Notes: generated by a model from the letters alone, not told the origin. DNA of 64,000 nt from Onchidella celtica (GCA_963931925.1 OZ007571.1:62291589-62355588), one strand, 5' to 3'; positions 37,401 to 48,139 are shown, counted from the first letter of the stretch. A program made the numbers and translations.

Positions 37401-39163
37401 TTAAATAATATAAAAGGCATCCCTACACATAAAGCCTATGTGGCATATTAACTCATTCGCGATGGAAAGCCGAATATTTGGCTTTAGTGAAGACCTATTT
37501 TCCTTTAACTTGATGTATAATATGCAGGGATGCCAAAAGTCCGGTTTTTCTGTCAGTACCGATAAAGTTTCTCGTGTATTTAATTGTATTTTGTGTGTTA
37601 GTGATTATTTAAAAACTTGTTAAAAAAAATGTTTGTTTTGGTGCAAACATGATGACATGTTCATTTTCAGGTTTTTTTTGCAAAAATCATTTGGCATCCC
37701 TGAATATGGTATGCCTTGTGTTCATACTGAATGAAGAAAAAACATCTTTGAATCACCCCCAGATTTCAAACTGGATAGTGTTGAGAGTTCCCGTCCAAAC
37801 CCACAAAAGTTACTGTAGGAAATGAGTTAAGAAAACGACACCGTAAATGTATTTTGACATGATGATATTTGACAGTGGATAAAAGAAAAGTATGAAACTA
37901 TAAATTGGCGGGTGTAGTCAAGGTTATGAATGAGCAGTCATATTAGGATCCTGTAGGTAGATTTTAGACATAGCAAAATCATGTTTGGTTATGAAAGCTT
38001 GGCCTTGGGTTGGAAAGAAGGAGTGTGCAAACATCAACCTGGGGAATCTTCTTTTAATTGTGTGGATCAATTTCATGCGGTATTTTTTCAGACTCATTTC
38101 TTGCTGTCCATGGAGCCAGTCGTCATAATCAGATTTATGATAAGACTGTATTCAAAAGAAAATGTTGTAAAGTTTGAAAGCATCATTAGATTATAGTGAT
38201 TTTCTGTTGCAGCTTGAACCTTCATGCTTCAGTCATTTGGCACACTTGCAGTCTTAGGCCAAGCTAATGCACATTATTATGTTCTACAAAGCTACCATCG
38301 AAAGCATAATAATGTATTGTCTTACAGCATGGGGAAGCAATGCCAGAGAAAGTGACAAAAACAAGCTTAACAACACAGTCATAAAAAAAAAAATTAATAT
38401 GCAACATGACAGACTCGATATTTTTCACTTTTAACCATCTATACTCAAATGCTTGCGTGAAGAAATTCATATCCCTCTTAAATGACAGCCACCATCCCCT
38501 GTTTCATCAAATTTCTAGATCATCCAAGAGCAACAAAATAATATACATGAAAGCAGACAGAGAAAGATACAGAGGATCGTTTTTGCCCTCCGCAATTCAC
38601 CCCAAGATATTTTAGGTGAATATGTGCCATATTACACTAGGGTTCCTTACCACGTCACTTCATCTATGCCTGTTATTGACTTTATCAAATTATGATAATA
38701 CGTTTATGTAATGATGCATAAGATGTATGTAACATGTATGTGCTCTTCGTTACTCTGTGAAGGAGAATTTCCTTCATGGGATAGTAAAGTGATTCTTATC
38801 CATTATCTTGTCTTATCTTATAATGTTTCTTTCTCCAGAAATCCACAGCTGGATCCCAAATTTTTAATGAAAAGAGATGAGGCTATCCCAGTGAGAGGCA
38901 TTCTCAACAACAACAGTACAAACAGTCGACCTGCAGTTGTATCATCTTTACCATTGTCATCAGGGGTCAACTCCGCTGTTACTCAGGCACGAAATCATAT
39001 GGCTCCTGGCATAGGGCATTCAGTCCCACCAGTAACATCCTCTACAACATCTGCTTCTCTGGGTGGTCATGCAGAGATTGGCAGTGTGAGGTTAAATCAG
39101 CAAATGATTGTACCAAAGCAGCAAGCACCTCTTGCCTCAGCGTACTTTCCAGCTCATTCTTAG
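22462..39163 (+). CDS. SASS6: Spindle assembly abnormal protein 6 homologue (centriole cartwheel protein), complete
   Basis: Sixteen coding exons: 22462-22523, 22879-22936, 23503-23582, 24071-24175, 24578-24752, 25379-25456, 25752-25871, 26713-26829, 27154-27423, 27810-27953, 28831-28956, 29509-29590, 30784-30896, 32439-32549, 32903-33048, 38839-39163. All introns are GT-AG and the join gives 2112 nt, 703 aa plus stop (human 657 aa). SAS-6 oligomerises into the nine-fold cartwheel that templates centrioles. The head domain (about 1-160) contains ELIVKLTDD, LLVDFLAFPQKFVDL (PISA region) and VETNPFRHLNHLSLK. Phe130 corresponds to human Phe131, needed for head-head contact. A heptad-rich coiled coil follows (about 165-505). 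The Ser/Gln/Pro-rich tail (511-703) keeps PKFLMKRDEAIPVRGI, matching human KYLKKREDSIPLRGL, and ends in SAYFP. Exons 2 and 8 have tandem acceptors; those chosen align without gaps to human. Intron 15 (5.8 kb) is full of transposons. Confidence 0.95.
28485..28600 (+). repeat. Interspersed repeat in SAS-6 intron 10, including the ACGTGGGGCTTTG-family core
   Basis: CAACTTTTTCTTTTTGCCCG and ATTTTGACATTG at 28561-28593 match 6549-6581 with one mismatch over 33 bp. The preceding TTTTTCTCAACCTTTTTCAG resembles common interspersed-repeat sequence but is unassigned. Confidence 0.45.
29658..29910. mobile_element. Short TTAA-type (piggyBac-like) MITE in SAS-6 intron 12
   Basis: The left end reads TCAACTCTTTCGGGATGT; the reverse complement of the right end reads TTAACTCTTTCAGAACGT. 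About 250 bp, no coding. TTAA is intact at 29907-29910 and TCAA stands at the left. Inside, GTATCCCCGATTTAT and GTATCGCCGATTTAT form a subterminal pair. Confidence 0.45.
31503..32144. mobile_element. Non-autonomous TIR transposon with a 9-bp target duplication, SAS-6 intron 13
   Basis: CAAATGTGA occurs at 31503-31511 and 32136-32144, flanking about 624 bp whose ends share a 28-bp inverted match (AGCCCCACTAACCTCAACGG, then AAGTCGCA). No transposase is visible. A 9-bp duplication suggests Mutator-like elements, and an 8-bp reading would suggest hAT; neither is proved. Confidence 0.6.
33049..35684. other. First half of SAS-6 intron 15, unassigned repeats
   Basis: No exon is recognised. It contains a TATAAAAG motif at 33581, a GACGTA-ac-TACGTC palindrome at about 34019-34032 and an AATAAA at about 34626. 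A decayed LTR is possible, but no ends were found. Confidence 0.3.
35685..37226 (+). mobile_element. Tc1/mariner-type transposon (inactive) in SAS-6 intron 15
   Basis: Terminal inverted repeats of about 29 bp (TATACTCATGATCAAAAGAA then ACGCGAAAA) face each other at 35687 and 37224, with TA at both flanks. Total about 1.54 kb, the normal Tc1 size. It encodes a broken transposase in the same orientation as SAS-6. Confidence 0.9.
36000..37046 (+). pseudogene. Tc1-family transposase, DD34E, with frameshift and stops
   Basis: Cut-and-paste transposase that would bind the element ends and use three acidic residues. The N-terminus has the paired helix-turn-helix pattern (RAIGRLEAGDRPEMVATVL, ISTIYRLRERF). 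Catalytic motifs are all visible: FTDES near 36440, QQDNTRAHTA near 36725-36755, and PDLNPVEHLWDELERRL near 36815-36860, with 34 residues between the second Asp and the Glu. The initiating MPRK at 36000 is out of frame with the rest, so there is a shift near 36010. In-frame stops occur at 36426, 36627 and 36636. The C-terminal part (36825-37046) is intact. It cannot be active. Confidence 0.88.
37448..37830. mobile_element. TTAA-flanked (piggyBac-like) MITE in SAS-6 intron 15
   Basis: TTAA at 37448-37451 and 37827-37830. The left end TTAACTCATTCGC and the reverse complement of the right end TTAACTCATTTCC are similar. About 375 bp inside, no transposase. TTAA duplication is the hallmark of piggyBac elements; the assignment is inferred from that and the related copies at 29658 and 44920. 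Confidence 0.5.
38260..38821 (+). mobile_element. Decayed LINE 3' end (CR1/L2/jockey-like) next to the last SAS-6 exon
   Basis: From 38279 one frame reads FYKATIESIIMYCLTAWGSN, then ARESDKNKLN, typical of the end of a CR1/L2/jockey-type reverse transcriptase. After a frameshift, HPLFHQ...ADRERYRGSFLPSAI (38485-38600) is the usual terminal block. The 3' UTR ends AGTAAAGTGATTCTTATC and a TTATCTTGTCTTATCTTA tail at 38821. The LINE therefore stops about 17 bp before the AG (38837-38838) of the final SAS-6 acceptor. Confidence 0.7.
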
Positions 39164-40469
39164 GAAATTGTGTCTAGCAAGATGGCATTAATGTGTGTTA
39201 CTGACAACAATCATCTCTTATTGTCACCTTGAAGATTTAATGTTCAGTGAAAAACTTTCTCTCCTCGTGCGTCTATTTACAGTACATTTTTCTTTTTGGA
39301 GAAGATTTTGTGATGGAGCAATGAGCTAACATTCCAGTGTCACAGCGATGTCAAGGGACAGGAGAGGCTAATAATACACTATTAATGAATGTGCATTTAA
39401 TTTGTCATGGTCAAAAGTCAAAGAAATGACTTACTGGACATTAATATTGGACATTGGCATGTGAATACAGTGCAGACAATGGGTTACAAAGTCATTCTGA
39501 GATTTGGCAACACTGAAAGATTGTGAACTAGGCCTGATGGTTTAGGCCATTGGAAAATTGCAGTGCTGGCAGGATTATCATAGTGGAAAAGTCATCATGA
39601 TTTCACATTCATGTAATTAAAACCTGTTTGAAAATACCATAGTGTCGAGAGAGATTGTCTCAGGACACTGCAAACTGCCCTTGACAACTGTTACAAAAAA
39701 GTATACTGTATGTATATTTCTCCAACAGCAGTCCCTCATTTGAGATTTGCAGTGGCAGCAGTTCCTATAGTATGAACTAAATCAAACTGTCAGGGGACGG
39801 GATATTATGCTGATCTACCAACAAACACGTGCAGTATGTGTAAAATGTATAAAGCATAATCCCTTGCCTGAACTTGGTGATTAATTGAGAACTGGATGCT
39901 CCGTCCCCCTCATTTTCCTTTGATGGCATTGCTAGCAGACATTGTTATGATATATCTTTTGTCAGTTTTGGTGACAGAATTTTTTTGTTCCTTCTGACAT
40001 CTGTATTGTAGCTCTTAAAGATTAAGATTAATGTTCAAATAAAATAATTATAGAATTTGTTAGGATGTTTTGTCATTTTTACTGTCAGAAAACATTTTTT
40101 TTTTGTTTTTGTTTTTCTGACATCAATATGGATCTGAGCTTGTAAGATTAATGTTCAAATAAAATAGCACTAGAACTTGTCAGGGTGCTAATTAGAAGCA
40201 GATCGTGTGATCAGGTATGGCCAGAATGATGAAATACTTATTCATTTCTTGAAATTTTGAAGTTGTGACTTTGTCCCATAACATTGGTGTGGATTTGTTC
40301 ATGTTTGTCTTTGTTTTAGACTCCAGATGGAGTTCATGACTTCTACAATTGGATATTTCTTACACTGCTGTAAAATCTTTGTGTCAGTCTAGTAACAAAT
40401 TGACAACAATTATTAATAGTACATTGTTCTCAGGGACAGAATCATCTGTAATAAATGAAAAAAAAAGTG
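39164..40469 (+). other. SAS-6 3' UTR and polyadenylation region
   Basis: No coding. AATAAA signals lie at 40038-40043, 40158-40163 and about 40453, so the 3' UTR is probably 0.9-1.3 kb. The first two sit in a 120-bp imperfect tandem duplication (about 39965-40200). Which signal is used cannot be told from sequence. Confidence 0.55.
39965..40200 (+). terminator. Duplicated polyadenylation-signal cassette
   Basis: Two copies, offset by exactly 120 bp, of a segment reading TTCTGACATC...AAGATTAATGTTCAAATAAAAT...TAGAAYTTGTYAGG. Each contains AATAAA. The match is strongest over about 35 bp around the signal. Confidence 0.55.
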
Positions 40470-41409
40470 CTTATTGGTTTTATATAGATCCTTCTGATTT
40501 AGTCCATATTTTGAGATTCTGAAGTCATTTCTCTGAGGCAAATAGATAGCTGTGTTAGCAATTTTATATCAATCATACAGTATTCAAGAATTGAATGTGG
40601 CAAGCTAGGGGCATCTAATAAATAATGCAAATGACCCCACATCTTTTCTGCTTCTGGGGATAGGTTTGAACATTTGATATCAAGTTAATGATTTGTTTGC
40701 CACATGTTTTGTGCCAGTCCTTGTCTGGTTGCTGAACAATTTGGAAGATATTTAGTAAAAGTGTTTTTTATGGGAAGAGGTATGGTTCTATATCAAGCCT
40801 GCAAAACAATGAAACTTTCAGGACAGTTGGATAGTCTGTTGAAAATCTGTGGGACAGCTGAACATATTTTTTCCCGGTGATCATGATTCTGTATTTAGTT
40901 AGGTCCAACAGTGAAATGGTTGAAGACAATCTAGTTCGGTTTCCTGGATCATCGGCGAGCAGGCACAATACCCGGTTTGTGAAACCTGTGACCAATCCAC
41001 ATTATGTGAAATGGAAAAAAAATCTGGCATATAAGGATTGTCCATACATGTCTGCATTAAGAGTGCAGTGGAAAAAAAGTATGTGTGCAAACAGGTTCAT
41101 TGTCATCTAATGCCTAAAGTGAAGAGTAGATAAAATGCTGGAGGAAATTGTTCATTGTGTTTGATGCCCAAGACCCTAAACATCTCACATTGCCACAGGA
41201 GATGGGACTTTCATCACTTTCTTTGGCATTGGCATTCCAGGTAGACAAACCGAGAAAAGGTGGAGAGGGGGAACTGAATAACTGCCACAAATCTGTTCTC
41301 TTCGCAAATTTTTTTTTCATTCTGAAGATTTTGACCATGCAACGACATTTGAATGAGGGTGTCATTTGGATTATTTATTGAATGTTCCATGTGGAGCTAC
41401 ATGAATGTT
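40470..41409. other. Intergenic, nothing recognised
   Basis: Downstream of the SAS-6 polyadenylation signals. Only short chance open frames; no repeat was identified. Confidence 0.4.
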
Positions 41410-42395
41410 CTACTTAAATAATAATAATAATAATAATAGTTCGTCCATCAGGTATGATGATGACCTTAACAACACCAGAGGAATAAAGAACAGAAATTGT
41501 TGAGAATTTCAACACATGGACAATAAAGAGAACTAAAGGACACAGAGGACAGAATGGAAAGACTTCTTTCATGACTTATGGCTTCTCATGTGACTGATAA
41601 GTCCTATTTTTGCCCTGCAGACCCTTCCGCATAAATGACAAGAGTGCTCCGTTGGTTCAGTACCACTGGGCCTTTTCTTGCGCCGTTCTCTTTTTTTGAT
41701 AGCCTGCTGGACTCTGTCAGCTTCCCATGCTTTGCTGCCTCTGGTAAGGGCCGCCCTCCAATTTGCACGATCAAGCGAGAGCTTTTCCCACTCACTCACA
41801 TCAATGGCAAAGGCCTTCAGTGATTGCTTGAGAGTGTCTTTGTAACGTCTCTTTGGGGCCCCAACATTCCTCGTTCCATTGGAGAGCTCAGAGAAGAAGA
41901 TTTGCTTAGGGAGTCTGGAGTCGGGCATTCTGACAATATGTCCTGCCCAACGTAGCTGAATTTTTTTCAGGTGGCAGAAGATGCTCAATTCCTTGGCACG
42001 ATTGAGGACCTCAGTGTCTGGAATTTTATCCTGCCATTTGATCCTTAGGATCTTTCTAAGGCAGGCCAGATGAAAGTGATTTAGCTTTCTGGCATGCGAT
42101 TGGTACACTGTCCAGGTTTCAGCCCCATAGAGTAGGGTGGGAAGGACCACAGCATTGTACACTTTCAGCTTAGTGTCTGTGCGAATGCCGGCGACATCCC
42201 ATACTCTCTTTTGAAGCCTGCCAAATGCAGAGCTGGCTTTGCTGATTCTTGAGAGAATTTCAGTATCAACACGAGCCGCGGAAGACAGTGTACTGCCAAG
42301 ATAGGTGAAGTTCTCCGACACCTTCAGAAGACTGTCATGGACTTTGATATTTGGGGTCACAGGATACTTGTCGTCTGGAGTAGGCTACTTAAATA
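41410..42395 (-). mobile_element. 5'-truncated LINE with 11-bp target duplication
   Basis: CTACTTAAATA occurs at 41410-41420 and 42385-42395. Between them, on the minus strand, lies the end of a LINE open reading frame, a short 3' UTR and a (TTA)n tail at about 41421-41438. The reading frame runs straight through the 5' truncation point, so the copy looks young. Confidence 0.85.
41569..42384 (-). pseudogene. C-terminal part of a LINE reverse transcriptase with a C2H2 zinc finger
   Basis: About 271 uninterrupted codons from the truncation point to the stop. Near the start is FTYLGSTLS, then VYNAVVLPTLLYGAETWT, HLACLRKILRIKWQDKIPD and LRWAGHIVRM, which mark the region after the reverse-transcriptase palm in endonuclease-reverse transcriptase LINEs. 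At the end CHLCGRVC...ISHMRSH is a C-X2-C-X12-H-X3-H zinc finger. The endonuclease and catalytic palm are missing through 5' truncation, so it cannot retrotranspose. A mild adenine-rich linker with KKRERRKKR precedes the finger. Confidence 0.85.
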
Positions 42396-42889
42396 CATAT
42401 TATATAATAGATACTATATGTGAACAAACAGTTTTCAGTTGCAGGAGTGATTATACTGCATGAATAACGTGTATAGTGTATAATTGAGCTATGGAATAAA
42501 TTTAGATTACCTAATGTAGTTTTGTGATTATCTTCAGAGCTGGCGCTTGATCTGAATGGTGTACTGGTACAGTGGTCACCGGGCTGGTAAGCAAAGGTGC
42601 TGTTAGGTGTATAGGGGAGGGAACCATGCAGGCATTTTTGCCAGACCGAGGTTACACTTTTAAAAATGAAACCTTGCAAGGCGGAAGGAATCCGACCAAT
42701 CGAATGCAAAAGCCGATCAGATGCAAAAACCAATCAAGTGCGATGAATGTTTTCTCTGTTCTTTCCTATCTGCCCACTCAAACCTTTGCAACTGATTAGG
42801 GCAGTCACAGACCTTCTGTTGTTCCCGCCCCCCACCCATACAGTTTGATCTACATATGCAACTGATCAAAGCAGTGCCACCGCCATATG
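42396..42889. other. Intergenic, nothing recognised
   Basis: Only short chance frames. Contains CATATGCAACTGATCAAAGC-like sequence near 42854, which partly repeats CTTTGCAACTGATTAGGGC at about 42783. Confidence 0.35.
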
Positions 42890-43169
42890 TAGAGAATTAT
42901 AATAGCCTTATGATATCCGTTATTGTTATTTTTCACTGTTTATAACACTCCGCTCTGGTTGTGTGTTTGTTCACAGATGATGCAACTGTCTTTCTTCGAT
43001 ATTCTGTATCTCTGAAATAAACTGAAGATTGAAAAAGAACAAGGCCTTATTTATCTATATCGAAGAAAGACAGTTGCATCATCTGTGAACAAACACACAA
43101 CCAGAGCGGAGTGTTATAAACAGTGAAAAATAACAATAACGGATATCATAAGGCTATTATAATTCTCTA
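42890..43169. repeat. Perfect 113-bp inverted repeat around a 54-bp spacer
   Basis: Left arm 42890-43002 and right arm 43057-43169 are exact reverse complements as read. Arms contain GATATCCGTTATTGTTATTT and TGTTCACAGATGATGCAAC. The spacer (43003-43056) contains GAAATAAACTGAAG. No terminal-repeat signature, coding potential or clear target duplication. Transcribed RNA would form a long perfect hairpin. Confidence 0.9.
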
Positions 43170-44919
43170 ATATGTCCATAGTAAAAAGCGTGTGTCTGTC
43201 TGGCGAGAGATTATGGCGGTCCCATACCCCCTGTTGGCTCCATCCCCACCCTCACATGCCAGCTTGATCTACCTACGGCGCCTTCACAGTTCATTGCAAA
43301 TAACGCCTGCCTGTCTGGTGGTCAAGTACATGTAATAATACACTTCATTTGTAAAAATTGTTCATCTCTCTGATATGAAAAAAGCATGCTCTTAGGCGAA
43401 TGGTACTTAAATAAGCATGCTGTTAGAGGGGACCATTTATATAGAAAAAATTATGTTTTTTTTTTAAAGAGCGTGCTGTTAGGCGGTGACCACTGTACTT
43501 AATATGGCTTTGGTAAGTGAAACTTAATAATGTGAGGTAGTATTTGCCGTAATGCCGTATGCTGCATTTTGCTATTTTGAGGTTTTGTCTGAAAATGGTT
43601 CTGTCACTTCCAATTTCATTATGTGTAAGTGTCATTCCAATTGGTTAAAAACTTATCAAGGTATGTGTTTGTGACGAATTGTTGTCTTCTGATTTTACAC
43701 AACTTTTCAAAGTTTCCGTCCTCATTTTCTCGAAGAGACAAACTTGCACATACAACATAGGGAAAATACCGGATGATTTGTGGAAAAAATTAGAAGACTG
43801 TCAGAATTAGGGGAAACAGCTGCTTGATGCCACGTGGGCCAAGAAATTGGGAAAAGTATAGTTATTTCTGACAATTTTTCATGTCTTGTACATGTGTGTA
43901 AACCGCAGGGACTTGCCTAAATGTAGAACTTGTGCTTGCTTCCGTAACAAATTTAACATTCAGTAATTGAAAAATTGGTGCCAGATAATCTTGTTTAGGT
44001 TGCAAGGCAGCATGTTTTATGAAATGATATGAATGCAACTGCAAGGAGGTTTTATCCGTCCATTCTTCGTGTACTAATTTAAATTTAATGATCTTGTACA
44101 TTGCATTATTTTCCCTTGAAATCTATAAAGTATGACCCACAAACTTCAATCACTTGTATATATACATGTATATAATTATTGCCTCATTCATGATCCATGT
44201 ATGGTATTGATTTTATTGTGCATAAAAATATATGCAATTTAATTTCCATTGTCACAACATCTCTTTTATTGTTTGTGTTATGGTCGTTGTCACTTCTCTC
44301 ATGTGTTGTGAGAAAGATCTTCCTCTTCCTCCCTCCCCCCTCTTTTTTTTCTCTGGTTCTTCCTCTCAAGAGTTGAGAGAAAGAAGAAGATGTAAAATGT
44401 TAGTGTGCGCTTCTGTTCAAATATATGTATTATAAACATAACCAAAAATGCTTCACACACACACACATATGGCAGTAGATAATCCAACTACCATGGAGTT
44501 AAGACAAAATCAACCACAGGTATTAAGTTTGATTCACTACGTTCTGAACTGATATGCTCAGCCTAAGGCATTTAAAATGACTTAAGACACAGTACCTTGC
44601 AACATATTTCAGTTTTACTAGACAATTAATATGACAAACATTACTTTGAAATCCTAGCTAAAGATGGGCATTGTGATTCTACCACTTCTAGTGCTGGCAT
44701 TTGCAATTCATTACAAAATATTTTGTTGAACTTTCCCAAGACACTAATCACTACAAAACAAGAATATTAGGACTAATTACAATTGAACTTGTTATGATTA
44801 CAGTAGAAATTTGTGATGGGTTAAAAATAATAAAAAGTTTGAGAACTAACCCTTTAGAAACCAGGGCATAATTATGTCATGTAGCTCAAGCAAATACATG
44901 TAGTAAATACTTACAGTAA
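43170..44919. other. Intergenic, nothing recognised
   Basis: AT-rich DNA with a polypyrimidine run near 44325-44350 and short palindromes such as TATACATGTATATA near 44160. No gene seen. Confidence 0.4.
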
Positions 44920-45149
44920 TTAACTCTTTCAGGCCCAAGCAACACATTGTATTATATTCATCAAGTTGGCTTTTTTTTGTTTACTGGTACTTTTGTGGCT
45001 CTAATTTTCTTTAATCTGTATTAATTTCATATTTGATGTTTTACAAGAGGAATTAAATCAGCACATTTTCGTCTTTCATAGCAGTCAAAACTCGGTGTGA
45101 GCAAAATGTGTAAATACATTTTTAAAAAACATGGGTCTTAAAGAGTTAT
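44920..45149. mobile_element. Short TTAA-type MITE
   Basis: The left end TTAACTCTTTCAGGCCCAAG (TTAA at 44920-44923) pairs with the right end, whose reverse complement is ATAACTCTTTAAGACCCATG. The right TTAA has decayed to TTAT. About 225 bp, no coding. Same family type as 29658-29910. Confidence 0.4.
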
Positions 45150-45225
45150 ATGCTACCTATGTGGCCGCAACTTGCAAGTAAACCTCACCATAACCCAAAC
45201 CCTATCTCTTTGTACATCACTTTTC

Positions 45226-45281
45226 CTATGGGTGATCCCAGCCTGCTGCATGTATTAGTATTACCAAATGCAGCCGTTTAT
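45226..45281 (+). repeat. 56-bp perfect direct repeat, copy A
   Basis: Starts CTATGGGTGATCCCAGCCTG and ends AATGCAGCCGTTTAT. Identical to 48140-48195, 2.9 kb away in the same orientation, with no similarity just outside. Confidence 0.85.
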
Positions 45282-48139
45282 GCCCTTTAGTCCTGGTGAC
45301 AGCTGGGCTTTTTACTTTCACGCAGATATCTCGTGTTAACTACAAGTAGCGCACATCTAATTTGTTGCGAGTGCAAAAGAGGGGAGGGGGTGGAAAGCTA
45401 GAGATTTATGCATACAATTACCATTTTATCAGTTCTATAATAGACTTCATTTCCGAGTTTAGCGCATTCAGGAACCCGAGTGAACCATCCACAATACCTA
45501 GGCAAGAAGTAGGAGGTGAGGGTGAGGGTTTTCCCTGGTTAATCCGCTTGCCAGCTGCTAACGCGTTTTATTGTTAATTTTACAGGGCCAAGTCTGAACC
45601 TGACAATCGGTTAGAATGACCAGCTATGACTATGAAAGGGAGGTGGGATGATTGTAGGAGACTCGGAGGGGTGCGGGGGCACTTTGGCTTTGACCGGGGC
45701 CTACCTTTGCCTTGCCCTGGCTCGCCCACTCTATCTTTGTTCACCTGCGAGTGGGATAATCGTCTTTTCTTCTTTTGTAGGTTTTCCTTTCTGTCATCAG
45801 TTACACAGGAGTGTCTTCCGTCGATCGCCACCATATTCCAAGGAACGGGTTTCTTGGTGTAAAAGCAAATAACGTAAAAATGCACGAGGGTTCTTGATAA
45901 TGATGTCATGGGATGATTTACATTTGAAAAAGAAGAAAAAAGAAAAAACACCGCCCATTTCATTATATAATTGTACATGTAATAATATACTAGAATAACA
46001 GGTTGCTAATACAGTGAACTTGCATGAGTTGGCCACGTTTGAGTAGGCCTACAACATTGCCTAAAGTAACATAAGAAGATTGTATGTACTTTCATGCCCC
46101 CTCGGCGATTTAGAGATGGAGAAACCAGAAGTGTGCCCAGAGGGGGAAAGCTGCTGCAAACTGTGCAATGCTGGTTATGTATTAGTATTAAGAATTTTTT
46201 TTTTATCTATTGAGTTAACACGGAACCAAAGATCTTACTATTTTAAGATCTTTGCACGGAACACATCCTTGATGACGACAATGCTTTCAGTGCAGTCAGT
46301 TGCAGTCTGAAATGAGAAATGTAGAAGTCAAAATGAATCCTTTACAATTTTTGACAGTTGGGTGGGTGAATATTACTATATTTAGGCGACAGCGTCCCCA
46401 GAAAAGATTTATCACTTGAAGGCACAATAATTTGGAAGGTTATGCATGTACAATGTTGTGATAGATAAGAGGAGGGACAGGTGTGCTAGGATGTCGTAAC
46501 GTTACTCCTTTTATTGATAGAAAAGGCCGCATCGCCAGTTTTGTAAACTTTACAGGAGAGCGATTTGAAAGTTTGATATGAAGTATCTTACGACCTTTAA
46601 ATCCTCATCAATAATTAGGACAATTAATTCGACAATAGAATTCGCATCATGTCAAAATATAACACGGTAGGCCTACTTACCAAGGCGAAGCAGAACATAT
46701 GCAAAGAAACAAAAATCGAAAATTGTCCAGTTACGGTGTTTGTGCAGTTACCCCTCGATATGCGTGGCGCACAGTGAGAAAATGCACCATGATAATTATC
46801 GTTCCAGGTAATACATGTACATAATTAAGTACCGTATGTATATTGAAACGGTTTCTTTTAACAACATTCACGCTTTTTTCTTTTTTTCACTTTCATGTGG
46901 GTATCTTAATAATGCACGGTTCGGTCGGTAGTTATAGTAATAAGTATTTTATGTTAAGTGGGAAACTGGGACCTGCGCAATTTTTTATTACTTGTAATTT
47001 GAATTGTAAAATTGTGCATAGTACGACTATTTCGAGAGAGATGTATACCTGTACATGAAAAATGTTTGATAAACTTCTACCTACGCAGTCTTATTTTGGA
47101 CTGATTTTAGCCAACATGAAGTAGGCCTACATACATACATACATGCACTCGCGGTTCACCATGCATTTCTGACAGTAGAAAAAAATAACTGAAGTGGATC
47201 TGAAATAACCAGTGCCATCTGTGCAGTTACTGTACATGCATATAATGAAGAAGCAGATAGATACCAGTTGCTAATGCATTAAATTGGGGGAAGGAGATTA
47301 TCATGAGAAGGATAAATACCAGTAGCTGAGGCAGTAAAGGAAGGAGATGATCATGAGAAGTTATATGGGTTTTGGCATCAGTGTGAGAGACACGCGTTTG
47401 TGTAGGATGGCTGGTACATTGATCCCTGGCTAACCCTGTATCAGCTGCACGCGCCACCCGTCCCTTTAAACAACATTAATTTTCAGTTCACCCCCTCTTT
47501 CTTTGACGGTGCTCGGGTAGACCGCTTTGTCGACTCGACAAAGAAACGTCAGCTCCTTGTAGTCCGTACCATCCCCGGTATAATTAGACCTTTGTGTTCA
47601 CCTTCCTTGTCACAGAACTAGGCTGGGTACGGCGGCACGTGGCCACAAAGACAGGGTGTTTTATGTACGGTACCGCATACCCGTAAAAACTGTAACGGGC
47701 ACGAACGGGAACTCATCCAAAGGTGGAAGTTAATTTAGTGTAGACCCATGTTTATAAACGATACCACAAAGGCACGAATATTATGCATTTATGTGAACTG
47801 CAAAATAATTATAAATCTTCAGATCGCCAAATACATGCAAATACATGTACATGTATATAAAAGGGAAGAAACCAATGCTCTGTTTTCCTCACAGACTTTA
47901 GCATTTTTGTTTTGTTTTTACCACAACGTGTTTACATGCGAAATAGAATTTATTGTTCTACATTCAAATCAAAGAGAACTCCACTGTCTCCTTGATTTTC
48001 TTGGTTGTAAAATTGCAGTTCTGACACTCAACACAAGAAACAAAGCCCCAGCCCCCCCCCCAAAAAAAAAACGGTTTCGAATGAGTGAAGAAATCAAAAT
48101 CTGATGTTAAGATTGCACAGTGATGTGTAAATTCAGTGA
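45282..48139. other. Intergenic, no gene called
   Basis: Contains several TAGGCCTAC motifs (46044, 46670, 47121), a short ACATACATACATACATG run near 47128 and ACATGTACATGTATATAAAA at about 47848. A CG-richer patch lies at 47500-47700 (GTCGACTCGAC, ACGGCGGCACGTGG) that could be a promoter region, but nothing downstream identifies a gene. Confidence 0.35.

Noticed and set aside
45580..45978. 132-codon reverse frame
   Set aside because: Low-complexity Lys/Pro-rich composition, no domain, no splice context and no neighbouring exons.
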